Positions 17,726-27,181 are shown, counted from the stretch's first letter. The stretch: 64,000 bases of DNA from Acinetobacter bereziniae LMG 1003 = CIP 70.12 (GCF_000368925.1 NZ_KB849755.1:1539909-1603908); one strand, 5' to 3'. Program-made: numbers and translations. The notes: generated from the letters alone by a model not told the origin.

Positions 17726-18379
17726 ATGAAAAAAATACTTTCCACTGTGATGTTATCTAGTTTACTGATAGCATGTAATCAGAATAATCAGCCAACTCAG
17801 AAAAGTACAACGGCTCAAGCATCTAGTTCGTCCAATGTTACTGCTCAGAATGAACAATCCAAATATGCTCCCTATAGCAAGGAAGAGGTTGAAGCCAAGG
17901 TACAAGCCTTAACTCAGATTGTAGAAAATGATACCGAGTATTTGCCTGCTGCGGTCAAACAAGCTCAGTCATTTCTTGAGAGTTGGGATAAATATCCTGA
18001 AGCACTGAAATCTATGATGGAGTCTGATCTTGATCCAAATAACGCTGAATACAGCAATCATATTCCCATGGAAATGGAACAACCTTCATTATCCGTTCGT
18101 GCTCAAATTACTAGTCGTGAGTCTCAATCTGCTTTTAATGTACAAGGGGCAATTGAATATATTCTCGAAATTCAATCGACCAGCGATCAGCCTTTTGTTC
18201 TACAAGGCATGAAAATTAATCGTGGTCGTTGTGGTTATTACACAGCTGACTTTCATAGCAAGATGCCTGTACAAATGAGCTACAGTTCAACGGTATCGTA
18301 CTTGTTGAAATGCCGTGGTGATCAAGTCCTTGAAGCTGAATTAATGACCGACCAAGGCAATGTGAGTTTGTCTTTTTGA
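17726..18379 (+). CDS. Lipoprotein of unknown function
   Basis: The protein has 217 aa. A signal peptide with lipobox LLIAC (cysteine at residue 17) is followed by a Q/S/T-rich spacer of about 30 residues and a folded domain (YILEIQSTSDQPFVLQG, then two cysteines in GRCGYY and LLKCRGD, perhaps a disulphide). It is the last gene of the plus-strand envelope operon and ends at a strong hairpin (18395-18428). It could modify the cell surface, for instance against superinfection, but that is only a guess from context. Confidence 0.8.
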   Translation: MKKILSTVMLSSLLIACNQNNQPTQKSTTAQASSSSNVTAQNEQSKYAPYSKEEVEAKVQALTQIVENDTEYLPAAVKQAQSFLESWDKYPEALKSMMESDLDPNNAEYSNHIPMEMEQPSLSVRAQITSRESQSAFNVQGAIEYILEIQSTSDQPFVLQGMKINRGRCGYYTADFHSKMPVQMSYSSTVSYLLKCRGDQVLEAELMTDQGNVSLSF

Positions 18380-18394
18380 GGTTAGTAAATATGG

Positions 18395-18428
18395 AATAGA
18401 GAACACGGTATTCGTAGTGTTCTCTATT
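18395..18428. terminator. Bidirectional terminator
   Basis: Perfect 12-bp arms AATAGAGAACAC and GTGTTCTCTATT with a 10-nt loop lie between convergent genes. A short run of A or T flanks each side. Confidence 0.75.
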
Positions 18429-18441
18429 AAAAATTCAATAC

Positions 18442-19386
18442 TTATAAACCTCTTCGGTTTTTCGAATCGATCACACCTTTACCGAAACTACGCATGTTTG
18501 ACTTATCTTTTCCTCTCGGATGCTGCTGCTCTTTTTCACAATTCACTAGATAAGGGGCAGCATAATTAAGAAAGTTAAAAACTTCATGCTCAACATCACG
18601 ATGAATCATACCAATGCCTAATGTTCCCATCGCTTTATATGTATCCATATAGTCAGGATGGTTACAGTTAAAAATATAACCACAGCCATGTGTAATCTGC
18701 TCCCAACACTCACCTACCCACTGCCCCATTTCAAAACCACTTCGATGTACATTCCCATCGTACATAAGCAGAAGATGGCAGTGATAGCCTTTGCTAACAC
18801 CATGCTCTAATGCCCATGCATAACCCTGCAAAGCATTAAAGCAAGTATCCTGATCTGCGATTCGACGAAGCAAAGTGTCTAATGCTTTGTTAAATGCCTG
18901 AATGTTGTATAAGGCTTGATATTCCTGAAGAATGGATAAATCCACACGTACAACTAATAGTCTTGCATAGTGATTGATCAATGAGGATGTATAGTCGAAT
19001 AGGCTTTGCTGATTCTTTAATTCACGTTGTTGAAAATCGATCAGTTGCTGTTTTACACAGCCTGATAATGACTGGATGTAAGTCAATATATGCCATACCG
19101 TCATCTCATCAAAACAGTCTATACAATCGTAGTCTGCCTGTGGCATTAGACTGAGTGTGTGATCAACGATGTTCACCACCTCAATGAATATCTGCACTGT
19201 ATTGCAATAGAAAAAATTAGCGTTATAGATTGGCTTAAATGAATGAACTAATTTTTGTAGGTCTATCATAAAGTTTTGATGATATAGATCATAACTACCT
19301 AAGCAAACTTCTTGAATGAAATGGTCTACTGCTGCCAATACTTCTGCTTCATGATAAAGCAGATCATATGGATTATTCTGGGACAT
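18442..19386 (-). CDS. YagK/YfjJ-domain (inovirus Gp2-like) protein, candidate HUH replication protein
   Basis: The protein has 314 aa. The C-terminal two thirds match the YagK/YfjJ pattern: RVDLS (147-151), GYAWALEHGVSKGYHCHLLLMYDG with H202-C203-H204, then GTLGIGMIHRD and SFGKG near the end. H-x-H with hydrophobic neighbours resembles the HUH metal site of rolling-circle initiators, and inovirus Gp2 relatives are replication proteins. In an integrated element it could start replication after excision. A clear catalytic tyrosine was not assigned. Palindromes at 19566 and 19741 upstream are possible targets. Confidence 0.8.
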   Translation of the reverse strand: MSQNNPYDLLYHEAEVLAAVDHFIQEVCLGSYDLYHQNFMIDLQKLVHSFKPIYNANFFYCNTVQIFIEVVNIVDHTLSLMPQADYDCIDCFDEMTVWHILTYIQSLSGCVKQQLIDFQQRELKNQQSLFDYTSSLINHYARLLVVRVDLSILQEYQALYNIQAFNKALDTLLRRIADQDTCFNALQGYAWALEHGVSKGYHCHLLLMYDGNVHRSGFEMGQWVGECWEQITHGCGYIFNCNHPDYMDTYKAMGTLGIGMIHRDVEHEVFNFLNYAAPYLVNCEKEQQHPRGKDKSNMRSFGKGVIDSKNRRGL

Positions 19387-19565
19387 TTAGGTTCTCACTG
19401 AAACATAAGGTTCATATGTAAGTGAGGAATATATTTTTTTACTGATCTTGATTCTAAAGCAGGATGTTGTGGTCATCCTGCTCTACTGAATATGCTCATA
19501 GACTTTGGAACATACTATAGGGTTAGTTCTGCATGTTTTTAGTGACATGATATGGATACGTTATC

Positions 19566-19591
19566 TATAGCCCATTTGAGTATGGGCTATA
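19566..19591. repeat. Inverted repeat, 10-bp arms
   Basis: TATAGCCCAT, 6-nt loop, ATGGGCTATA. It is not followed by a clear T-run, so it is an operator or origin hairpin rather than an obvious terminator. Confidence 0.7.
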
Positions 19592-19740
19592 CTGAACTAA
19601 GCAACTCATTGTACTTACTCAACTAGATAAGATATTGTTTATATTATTAATATATTACTTATAGATAATTATATAAGATACCTGTTAAGTACCTTAAGCT
19701 ATTGCCTCGGTAAGATCATTGAACCATATGATGCTAACCA

Positions 19741-19764
19741 TCGATATATCCAAAGATATATCGA
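19741..19764. repeat. Inverted repeat, 10-bp arms with CAAA loop
   Basis: TCGATATATC, CAAA, GATATATCGA, 33 bp after the winged-helix gene. Perfect arms and no T-run; possible replication or regulatory site. Confidence 0.7.
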
Positions 19765-19796
19765 AATTTGCTTAGGCTAAAGTTACGCCAATATAG

Positions 19797-21434
19797 TTAA
19801 ATATTAACTAAGCAATCTACCCCCCTACATTCCACAGGAAGCAAACCAAAATCTTGTAATTGCTGTAAACTTGGTGAGTCAAAAGAACTGAAATTTGAAT
19901 CATGATTTTTGTGTTTTCGACACTCAGAGAAATCATCATCTGCTTCATCCAATAAGCAAAACTCATTTGCTCGTAGGGTTGGATCAATCATAAAAATGCA
20001 GCTATATGTTTGTTGATGATATGAACGAGGCATAATACTGAAAGGCTTCAACTGCTTAATATTACTTTGCTTAGCAAGGAACGGATAAAGCTTATTGTTT
20101 GCAATCAATGTCAGTAAAAAACTAATTAAGAAGGTAACACTTTGAATTTCTTGTTCGAAGAATCTACTCAAATCGCGATCATTTATCTGAAGCAAAGAAC
20201 TTAGCTTAAGGTTTTTTTCAAGCCTCTTGAGATCATTTACTTCTACAACATCAAAATTTAGTAATAATTGCTTCAATCTAGCTGAGGAGGAATATAACTC
20301 TAAACTCCACTGTTCCAAATAACACTGAAATAATGCGCAAGCCATCGAAGCGTTAACAAAATTATTCGACTTGGTGTTCAACTCATTATAGCTAATTAGT
20401 TCTTTCAACCACGACTGAGCTAAAGGGTATTTTTTTAATTCAAAGTAACCACTCAATAAATTAAGCACAAGCTCCTTTTCTAAATCATCCTGAGCCATTT
20501 TGGATGAATTTTCAAAAATGAATACCGTTCGCTGGCATAAGCGATCACTCAATATTCTTGGTTCATGTTGTATCAAACTGATATATGTTGAATGTGGATC
20601 TTGTCTAAAATTTAAACAATAGTCCAATTCTCTATTAAAGGTTTTAAACAACTGAAATAAACGACCTACCCGTTGTACTTCAAAAAGCTGAGTGGGTTTA
20701 CTTTTCTCAATATAAAATCGACCATATCGAGCTTTATCCCCCCAAAGCTCATGCGATAAGTTGAGTGCGTAAAATGGATTCATTCGACTGATAATCTTGC
20801 TTGATTGAGTACCATCGACTCGTGTACGTATTAGTCCCTGTTGCTTTAATTTTTTGATACACCGAAAGATCGCATCTTTAGACAGTCCTGTTTTATGCTT
20901 TAATTTATGAATTCCGCATTTATTGGTAATTCCAAATTGATTACTATGTCTAACCAATACCATTAATACCAATGCCGTTTTGAAATCTATTTTTCCAAAT
21001 AATATCGGTTTAGTATGTTGTAAGTGATGTACATAAAAGTCATTTAATTTGGTATCGACAAGGTGAAAAAAAAGAGCCTTCAGCGGAAGTTCATGATTCA
21101 TCATCTTAGAGAACCATCGCTCTTTCTCAAAATCACCTATCGTTTTTACACTCCCCCAAAGACCAAACATTTCAATATCTATTCTTACAAATTCTTTGCA
21201 AGATTTTTCATCAATTCCTCTAACAATTATTTGATGCTCTTGTAACTCATTCAGCGTTGTCTGCAATTTCTTATCATGAAATACAAACTCCTTTGCACTC
21301 ATTGCAGATGTTAAACAAAATTCTTGCCCTCCATACATTTGAATTATTTGGAGTAACAACCATCGTGCTGTTGGGCTCAAAGTAATAGGAGAAAATTCAT
21401 GAGCAAGTAAAAAAAGTAAAAATCTATCTTCCAT
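19797..21434 (-). CDS. Winged-helix protein of unknown function, maybe a replication or regulatory protein of the element
   Basis: The protein has 545 aa from ATG 21434; a GTG at 21449 is an alternative, and neither has a good ribosome binding site. A helix-turn-helix segment is visible at about 170-205 (LKHKTGLSKDAIFRCIKKLKQQGLIR), the form of a winged helix. The rest is helical with no motif I recognise. It lies between the YagK/YfjJ-like gene and a divergent coiled-coil gene, so an element maintenance role is plausible. I do not recognise the family. Confidence 0.7.
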   Translation of the reverse strand: MEDRFLLFLLAHEFSPITLSPTARWLLLQIIQMYGGQEFCLTSAMSAKEFVFHDKKLQTTLNELQEHQIIVRGIDEKSCKEFVRIDIEMFGLWGSVKTIGDFEKERWFSKMMNHELPLKALFFHLVDTKLNDFYVHHLQHTKPILFGKIDFKTALVLMVLVRHSNQFGITNKCGIHKLKHKTGLSKDAIFRCIKKLKQQGLIRTRVDGTQSSKIISRMNPFYALNLSHELWGDKARYGRFYIEKSKPTQLFEVQRVGRLFQLFKTFNRELDYCLNFRQDPHSTYISLIQHEPRILSDRLCQRTVFIFENSSKMAQDDLEKELVLNLLSGYFELKKYPLAQSWLKELISYNELNTKSNNFVNASMACALFQCYLEQWSLELYSSSARLKQLLLNFDVVEVNDLKRLEKNLKLSSLLQINDRDLSRFFEQEIQSVTFLISFLLTLIANNKLYPFLAKQSNIKQLKPFSIMPRSYHQQTYSCIFMIDPTLRANEFCLLDEADDDFSECRKHKNHDSNFSSFDSPSLQQLQDFGLLPVECRGVDCLVNI

Positions 21435-21589
21435 GAATCTATCGAACACTACCCACTTGTAATTTCACAAATATGGATGATAAACCTCAAATACGCAACC
21501 ATTAAAATTTAGTAAATATTAATTTAACATTATAGTTAACATCAACTTACTAATAAGTTAATATTATTCCTTCTATTAATTTCATATGA

Positions 21590-22525
21590 ATGCTCATCAT
21601 GACAAGACCATACGAACATTTTGAAAATTGGATAAAGAAAGACAGTAAAGCTAAGGAAGATTTCATCCAAAAAAATAAAGATGCATGGAGCAAATTAGCC
21701 CCAAAACAATTTACAGTGTCTATATCCCAACCCCAAATCTTATTCGGTTATGATCAAGAACAAGCCATACTTTCAACAAAAGAATTTGTCGCCGCATCTA
21801 AAGATTTCTATGAAACCATTCGTAAAAAATTTAGGGAGCACAAGCACCAAACCTCTAAACAGCACAAAAGCCGTATTCAGGCAAGAATAAGTAAAAGCTC
21901 AACATCCAAGCTTGAACAAATCAAAAAAAAGCTTTAACATAGCAGTGCTTCAGGGACACTTGAACATGTCATTAATAGTTTTGATGAAGACAAATTAAAG
22001 CAACAAATTCAAATTAATAAATTACAGGAACAAATTCAAAAACTGCGAGATTTTGAAGCGTATCTAAATAGTAAGCACAAATTAGAGCTTGAGACAGCAC
22101 ATGCACTCAATGAGAAAATTCAGGATTACTTATTCAGCCAATGGGTTTCAACCCAGCAAAAATTAGAAGTCCTAGAAAACCAATTTCCGAATGAAGATGA
22201 CCTTGACCAAATTTATGCTTCTCAAAGTGACGAAGAAAAGGAGAACTTTCGTAGGATAATAAAATCAAATTTACAATCTGATTTTAATAACAACCTTCTC
22301 CGCATAAAAGCGACACTGGAACTCAAATCAGAAACCACAAATCCCCTTCATACAACTCTTTCGCCTATTTCCGAAAACGATTACCCACTTATTTATCCAC
22401 GACCTTCAGGATTTACTAAACAAGGGGAAATTATTCATGATGGCATAGAGGAAAAAACTGATAACAAACAGAAAGCTGTGCCAAAGTACCTTACAAACCC
22501 AATAAAACCATTCACCAACAAATAA
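21590..22525 (+). pseudogene. Coiled-coil protein gene interrupted by one in-frame TAA
   Basis: The frame starts at ATG 21590 (or 21599), reads 115 codons, meets TAA at 21935-21937, and continues open in the same frame for 195 more codons to TAA at 22523-22525. The second part has no good start codon, and its composition (charged helices such as KLQEQIQKLRDFEAYL) continues the first part. So this is one gene of about 311 codons with a nonsense change, or a readthrough case. A run of eight A precedes the stop, but a frameshift there would not restore this frame. It ends 2 bp from a convergent gene. No function is recognised. Confidence 0.7.
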
Positions 22526-22527
22526 GC

Positions 22528-23424
22528 TTAAATTGAATTCAATATTTCCTTCAATATTTCAGGTTGTCCCCTCAACCAATGGATGATCGTTTCATCTAAA
22601 TAAGCAGTGTTGTTATATGGCATTTTATAATTCGAATCCTTCAGCTTAAGTGAAGGATTTTTAGAATGAAGAATACTTTCTAGTTTTTTAATTTCAACTT
22701 GGATTTTATTGATTTTTTTAGCTTTTACAGTAGATGATGCTTTTTTACGTTTTATTAAATTATCTGACCGTGATTCAAACATAGGGACATCATCTTGTTC
22801 AAGTTTTTGAAGCTCATCTTGCATGCGAGTAATTTTAGACTTGATCCAAATGACATCATCTTTTTCAAATTCTTTGATCAATATAGGAATAATTGATGTA
22901 ACCGCCTGAGTTGGATTATCCCATTTACGACCACGTTGAACTACCTGCTCACGTAAGACTCTGCATATTATTTCTCGTCTTGGGTACAAGCTTTTTGTAT
23001 GTTTTTCTATTGCTGCTTTTGTTGTTTTAGCTTGCCTTTCAAGAGCCGTATTGTAAATTAAATATATCCTCCCTCCCAATACATCAACATACGTCATTAA
23101 AATATTTGAGTAACGTTTTTTTTGGAGCTTCTTTTTCAACTGCTCCATATCTTCTCTTAAGCTATTGATCTGTACTAGAAGTTCAAAAACTTGGTCTGGC
23201 TTGAAAGGAATCAATTTAATATCATCACTCCCCTCTATCAGACTTAATGCTTGCTCACTGAGTCGAAAATCATTTTCTTTCATACGGAGCATGATTTTGT
23301 CTGTCATTGCTGCATATAATGGATTTCCCAATTCTGCCTCTAAATCACACTGATAGTAGTAACAGAAATTCTCAAGAATGTTCTGTTCGAGCAACGCTAG
23401 ATCTGAAATTATTTTCGAATCCAT
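22528..23424 (-). CDS. Helical protein of unknown function
   Basis: The protein has 298 aa and is rich in lysine and glutamate. Coiled-coil stretches lie at about 80-105 (LVQINSLREDMEQLKKKLQ) and 200-255. The start is ATG 23424. It converges tail-to-tail on the interrupted coiled-coil gene and lies two genes from the integrase. I do not recognise the family; the location says element gene. Confidence 0.65.
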   Translation of the reverse strand: MDSKIISDLALLEQNILENFCYYYQCDLEAELGNPLYAAMTDKIMLRMKENDFRLSEQALSLIEGSDDIKLIPFKPDQVFELLVQINSLREDMEQLKKKLQKKRYSNILMTYVDVLGGRIYLIYNTALERQAKTTKAAIEKHTKSLYPRREIICRVLREQVVQRGRKWDNPTQAVTSIIPILIKEFEKDDVIWIKSKITRMQDELQKLEQDDVPMFESRSDNLIKRKKASSTVKAKKINKIQVEIKKLESILHSKNPSLKLKDSNYKMPYNNTAYLDETIIHWLRGQPEILKEILNSI

Positions 23425-23561
23425 AATTATTTAATCCCTTATATTACAAAATATTATAACAGGATAATGCTAATATTTTTTTATACATGAGTACTGCTCT
23501 ACTTTCTGATACTCAGTAAATTTACAGTGAGCACATCAGCCCAAATGACAGGAATCAATTC

Positions 23562-23837
23562 ATGAATAGTGCTCTTCAACTTTCCACATCCGACTACTTA
23601 TTTATGCGCTATCGTAGCACGACAGTAAAACTAGATGATGTAGTCAAAGATTACTACCCTCATCTCAGTAAAGTAAAAATGTTAGAAAAAGCAAGAAATC
23701 AGGATTTTCCATTTTCTTGCTTCCGACTAGATAAGAGCCAAAAAGCTCCATACTTTGTGCATGTCAAAGATCTAGCTCATGTCCTAGATCAACAGTATAA
23801 ATATGCCGCTCAAGATCATGTTACTCTTCACCAATGA
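23562..23837 (+). CDS. PrtN-family (pyocin activator-like) protein
   Basis: The protein has 91 aa. The pattern fits the PrtN family: DYLFMRYRSTTVKLDDVVKDYYPHLS, then FPFSCFRLDKSQKAPYFVHVKDLAHVLDQQY. Such small proteins beside dusA-type integrases are probably DNA-binding regulators or excision factors of the element. It converges on the integrase gene with a 17-bp overlap of coding ends. PrtN itself activates pyocin genes in Pseudomonas; the target here is unknown. Confidence 0.8.
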   Translation: MNSALQLSTSDYLFMRYRSTTVKLDDVVKDYYPHLSKVKMLEKARNQDFPFSCFRLDKSQKAPYFVHVKDLAHVLDQQYKYAAQDHVTLHQ

Positions 23838-24963
23838 GGGGTAACACTTCCTCCAACTCCATTGTTTTCTTTCTTTTTCTTACAGAAACATACCTTTCCA
23901 AACTACTCCAAGAATCATGCAAACTAATTTCTTCTATTTTCGGAATGGTTAATCCCTGTTCCGCAAGACGAGTACAGCCCTCATGCCTCAAATCATGAAA
24001 TCGCAGATCCTCAATACCCAATAACTTACATGCGTTCCTAAATTCACTACCAATCGTTTTAGGACTAAGTGGAATAAATAAATCTTTATCATATCCTCGA
24101 CTCAACATACGCTTTCTCGTACTCTTCACTTGTAAAAGTTCAATCATTTTTCGGCAAGGCTCTAAGACTTTAAATTCTTTATGATTTCCCTTGGAACCAT
24201 TCGGATTTTTTAAATCCCGTACTTTCCACACTTCATTATCCACATCGTAGTCAGCCAATAACATTTCAGTAATTTCTGACTCACGACGACATGAAAATAT
24301 TGCAAACCACATAATTAAATGCATGGGATAACTGTAAACAGGTTTTTGCCATTTTCGATAAAAGTATTCTGTCAGTTTTTTTAACTCTACTGTTGTAGGC
24401 AAACGATCACGCTTACTACTCGAAGATATTTGTCGAGTCTTGCGTAATTGTGTCGTTGCTTTATCAAATCCTGCCAAATCAACATTTACACCCCACATGG
24501 CTGAGGCATGAGACAACACACCACGAATGTGTAATAACTCATGTTGTAACGTACTTGGCGCTATCGGCTTTAAATCCAATTTAGTATAACCAGCCTTACG
24601 CAAAGCGACATGTTCTGAAATATCGGCTGGCTTAATTTTTGTGATAATATATTGAGCTATTGGAAATTTCTGAATTAGGCGAAGACAATAGGTTTTAGTA
24701 CGACCATATTCATTGCCAACTTCATCAAGATATTTATCTATGGCATTGGCTAAAGTGATATTCGTCACATCCGATCTGCCTAACAAAATATCTGGATTTT
24801 CTTCGATTTCCTCTTCACGCATTGCAAGCCATTTTTGAGCTAGTCGCATAGAACTAAACGTCTTACTTTCCTTGAAATTTGCAAACCCTTTACGGCTTAT
24901 TCTAATTTCAGCTCGAAAGCGTATGGTTCCATCGGCTAATTTACGCTGTGAAATTGTTCCCAT
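23821..24963 (-). CDS. Tyrosine site-specific integrase of a dusA-associated element
   Basis: The protein has 380 aa. The catalytic set of a tyrosine recombinase is visible: R in SCRRESE, H-x-x-R in HDLRHEG, H in SLHDSW and the tyrosine in LERYVS near the C-terminus. An N-terminal AP2-like arm-binding part (FRAEIRISRKGFANFKESKTF) precedes a core-binding domain. It would insert the left element into the 5' end of dusA, whose ATG is 124 bp away and divergent. GGCGTAA boxes lie directly upstream. Confidence 0.93.
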   Translation of the reverse strand: MGTISQRKLADGTIRFRAEIRISRKGFANFKESKTFSSMRLAQKWLAMREEEIEENPDILLGRSDVTNITLANAIDKYLDEVGNEYGRTKTYCLRLIQKFPIAQYIITKIKPADISEHVALRKAGYTKLDLKPIAPSTLQHELLHIRGVLSHASAMWGVNVDLAGFDKATTQLRKTRQISSSSKRDRLPTTVELKKLTEYFYRKWQKPVYSYPMHLIMWFAIFSCRRESEITEMLLADYDVDNEVWKVRDLKNPNGSKGNHKEFKVLEPCRKMIELLQVKSTRKRMLSRGYDKDLFIPLSPKTIGSEFRNACKLLGIEDLRFHDLRHEGCTRLAEQGLTIPKIEEISLHDSWSSLERYVSVRKRKKTMELEEVLPLIGEE

Positions 24964-24966
24964 GAT

Positions 24967-25047
24967 TTACGCCTTATTGTTGATTTAAGGTTATAATGGC
25001 GTAATTTGGCGTAAATATCAAAAATAATAGTGCGAAATAAGGCGTAA
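24967..25047. promoter_or_regulatory. Four GGCGTAA boxes, candidate integrase or excisionase arm sites
   Basis: TTACGCC at 24967-24973 and GGCGTAA at 24998-25004, 25008-25014 and 25041-25047. The two middle copies are exactly 10 bp apart, one helical turn. They lie between the integrase start and dusA, where the right attachment site should be. They could also be operators for the integrase gene. Confidence 0.65.
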
Positions 25048-25086
25048 AAAATCGAAATAAACCAAAATCAGCAACACTGTAAAGGT

Positions 25087-26115
25087 ATGTTTTTTAATAT
25101 GATTACTGAAAAAACCATTGATAACACTAAAGAACCTCGCATCAGTGTTGCTCCGATGATGGATTGGACAACTCGTGACTATCGTTTTTTTGCACGTTTG
25201 TTTAATCCAAACATCATTCTGTATACAGAAATGGTCACCACAGGTGCCATTATCTATGGTGGGGCAAATCGTCATTTGGACTATAACCATGAAGAACATC
25301 CAATTGTTCTACAACTCGGTGGCTCAAACCCAAAAGAACTTGCCACCTGTAGCAAAATGGCGCAAGACTGGGGCTATGATGAAATCAATTTAAATGTGGG
25401 CTGTCCAAGCGACCGCGTGCAAAATAACAAAATTGGCGCCTGCCTGATGGCTGAACCAGATTTAGTCGCTGAGTGTATCGCTGAAATGCGTAATGCAGTT
25501 GATATACCCGTCACGGTAAAACATCGAATCGGGATTGATGACATGCAATCTTATGAAGAAATGCTAAATTTTGTCGATACTGTAGCAAAAACTGGATGCA
25601 ATAACTTTATTGTGCATGCACGTATTGCATTACTTCAAGGCTTATCACCAAAAGAAAATCGGGACATTCCCCCACTCCGTTATGAAGATGTATATCGCTT
25701 AAAACAAGATCGTCCCGAGTTGCTGATCGAAATCAATGGTGGGGTTAAAACCTTTGCTGAAACTCAAGAACATTTAAAACATGTCGATGGGGTCATGATT
25801 GGTCGTGAGGCTTATCATAATCCATACCTATTAGCAGAGTTGGGACAGCTTTGGGATTTAGATTTGCCTGATCGCTTTGAAATTATGGATCAAATGTTGC
25901 CTTATATTGCCAAACGGATGCAAGAAGGTGCACCGTTGTCAATTATTACCCGTCACATTCTCGGGTTATTTCAAAACCTGCCAGGTGCTCGTAAATGGCG
26001 TCAAGCTTTAAGTGGTGGCAATGCCAAAACATTTGCTGATGTTGAACATGCTATTGTCAATATTAAAGAAGCAATGAAACGGACTGAAGACTATATTCGA
26101 GAGCAATCCGTATAA
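25087..26115 (+). CDS. dusA: tRNA-dihydrouridine synthase A
   Basis: DusA is a flavoenzyme that reduces uridines in the D-loop of tRNA. It has 342 aa. Family motifs seen are SVAPMMDWTTRDYR near the N-terminus, the catalytic-loop motif NVGCPSDRVQ, KHRIGID, HARIALLQGLSPKENR and the phosphate-binding GVMIGREAYHNPYL. The start may be ATG 25087 or 25099; neither has a well-spaced ribosome binding site, perhaps because integration replaced the native upstream region. It marks the boundary between element and core chromosome. A hairpin follows its stop. Confidence 0.95.
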   Translation: MFFNMITEKTIDNTKEPRISVAPMMDWTTRDYRFFARLFNPNIILYTEMVTTGAIIYGGANRHLDYNHEEHPIVLQLGGSNPKELATCSKMAQDWGYDEINLNVGCPSDRVQNNKIGACLMAEPDLVAECIAEMRNAVDIPVTVKHRIGIDDMQSYEEMLNFVDTVAKTGCNNFIVHARIALLQGLSPKENRDIPPLRYEDVYRLKQDRPELLIEINGGVKTFAETQEHLKHVDGVMIGREAYHNPYLLAELGQLWDLDLPDRFEIMDQMLPYIAKRMQEGAPLSIITRHILGLFQNLPGARKWRQALSGGNAKTFADVEHAIVNIKEAMKRTEDYIREQSV

Positions 26116-26153
26116 TTCAACTGATCGCAATCATCAAAAATTAAGTCTATATT

Positions 26154-26181
26154 AAACGATGTGCTGTCAAGTACATCGTTT
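26154..26181. terminator. Bidirectional terminator between dusA and the LysR gene
   Basis: AAACGATGT / ACATCGTTT with a 10-nt loop between two convergent genes; short T-run only. Confidence 0.6.
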
Positions 26182-26189
26182 ATCAATGC

Positions 26190-27080
26190 TCACTGTTGAA
26201 AGCATTTGACTAATTCTTTGGCGCATTTCACCACTGCATCATCAGCATGACTGTTCCATGCCATAAAAACATCAGAGGAAGCCTGTTCAATATCCAAAGC
26301 AATCAACCTGACTTGCTCAGGCACTATATTTTTGAATTCAGCAGGAACGATACAAATCCCTATATTTGCAGCAACCAATTGCAATTGCGAAACTTTTCGA
26401 GATTGAACTCGGGCTTTTTTAGGTGCAAAACCAGCACTTAAACAAATATTAGACACCAAATAGCTCAGCCCACCACGTTCTGCATGAGGTGTTGACACAA
26501 AGTCTTCATCTTCTAATTGTTGAATTTTGACTGTAGTTGCTTTTGCTAAATGATGATCTTGATGAACAGCAACATATAGAGGTTCATCATATAATTGAAC
26601 AGCGCTTAATCCATCCATACTATTTAGAATCGGTGGGCGAAAAAACCCAATATCAATATTGCCTTTCAATAATTCAAGGACCTGATCCTCAGAAGATAAA
26701 TTATTGATTTCAAAATTAATACTTTGTTGTTTAGCGACTTGATCAAATAACTGAACTTTTTCTAAACTCATGCTGATGGTGCTTGAGTGTGCGACTTTAA
26801 TTAAACGATGTAGACCACTTGAGATTTCTCTTGCATTTTCAATAATATGATTGAGGTTTAACAAATTGTTTTTCACTTGCAGATAGAAAAACTGCCCAGC
26901 TTTGGTCAATTTTATTTTCTTGTCACTGCGATCAAAAATTTCAAATCCAATTTCCTCTTCTAATAGTTTGATCTGCCGACTTAATGCTGACTGAGCGATA
27001 AATAATTTTTCAGCTGCCGCAATAAAACCGCCTTCTTCAACGATTCTAATCAAATAATTAAATTGCTTGAGTGTGGTCAT
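26190..27080 (-). CDS. LysR-family transcriptional regulator
   Basis: The protein has 296 aa. The N-terminal winged helix reads TLKQFNYLIRIVEEGGFIAAAEKLFIAQSALSRQIKLLEEE in consecutive segments, followed by a periplasmic-binding-like effector domain. The ATG at 27080 is chosen because GAG lies 6 nt upstream; an ATG at 27086 has no room for a site. It is divergent from a 45-residue membrane peptide gene at 27182, a typical LysR arrangement, but the ligand is unknown. Confidence 0.9.
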   Translation of the reverse strand: MTTLKQFNYLIRIVEEGGFIAAAEKLFIAQSALSRQIKLLEEEIGFEIFDRSDKKIKLTKAGQFFYLQVKNNLLNLNHIIENAREISSGLHRLIKVAHSSTISMSLEKVQLFDQVAKQQSINFEINNLSSEDQVLELLKGNIDIGFFRPPILNSMDGLSAVQLYDEPLYVAVHQDHHLAKATTVKIQQLEDEDFVSTPHAERGGLSYLVSNICLSAGFAPKKARVQSRKVSQLQLVAANIGICIVPAEFKNIVPEQVRLIALDIEQASSDVFMAWNSHADDAVVKCAKELVKCFQQ

Positions 27081-27181
27081 ATTCATCTCAAAATTAGATC
27101 AATCATGCTTTTTTCTATATTAGATTAGATTTTAAAACTTCACTAGACTGAATTTAAGTAAAGTATCTAGGCAGAAAAACG

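Larger units (their letters stand above)
19387..19796. other. AT-rich intergenic region with two perfect palindromes
   Basis: There is no gene here. It contains the hairpins at 19566-19591 and 19741-19764 and long AT-only stretches between them, as in origins or promoters. The promoter of the YagK/YfjJ-like gene should also be here. Confidence 0.5.

Noticed and set aside
25018..25299. 93-codon minus-strand ORF over the dusA start
   Set aside because: It lies antisense to the conserved DusA N-terminus and shows no motif.
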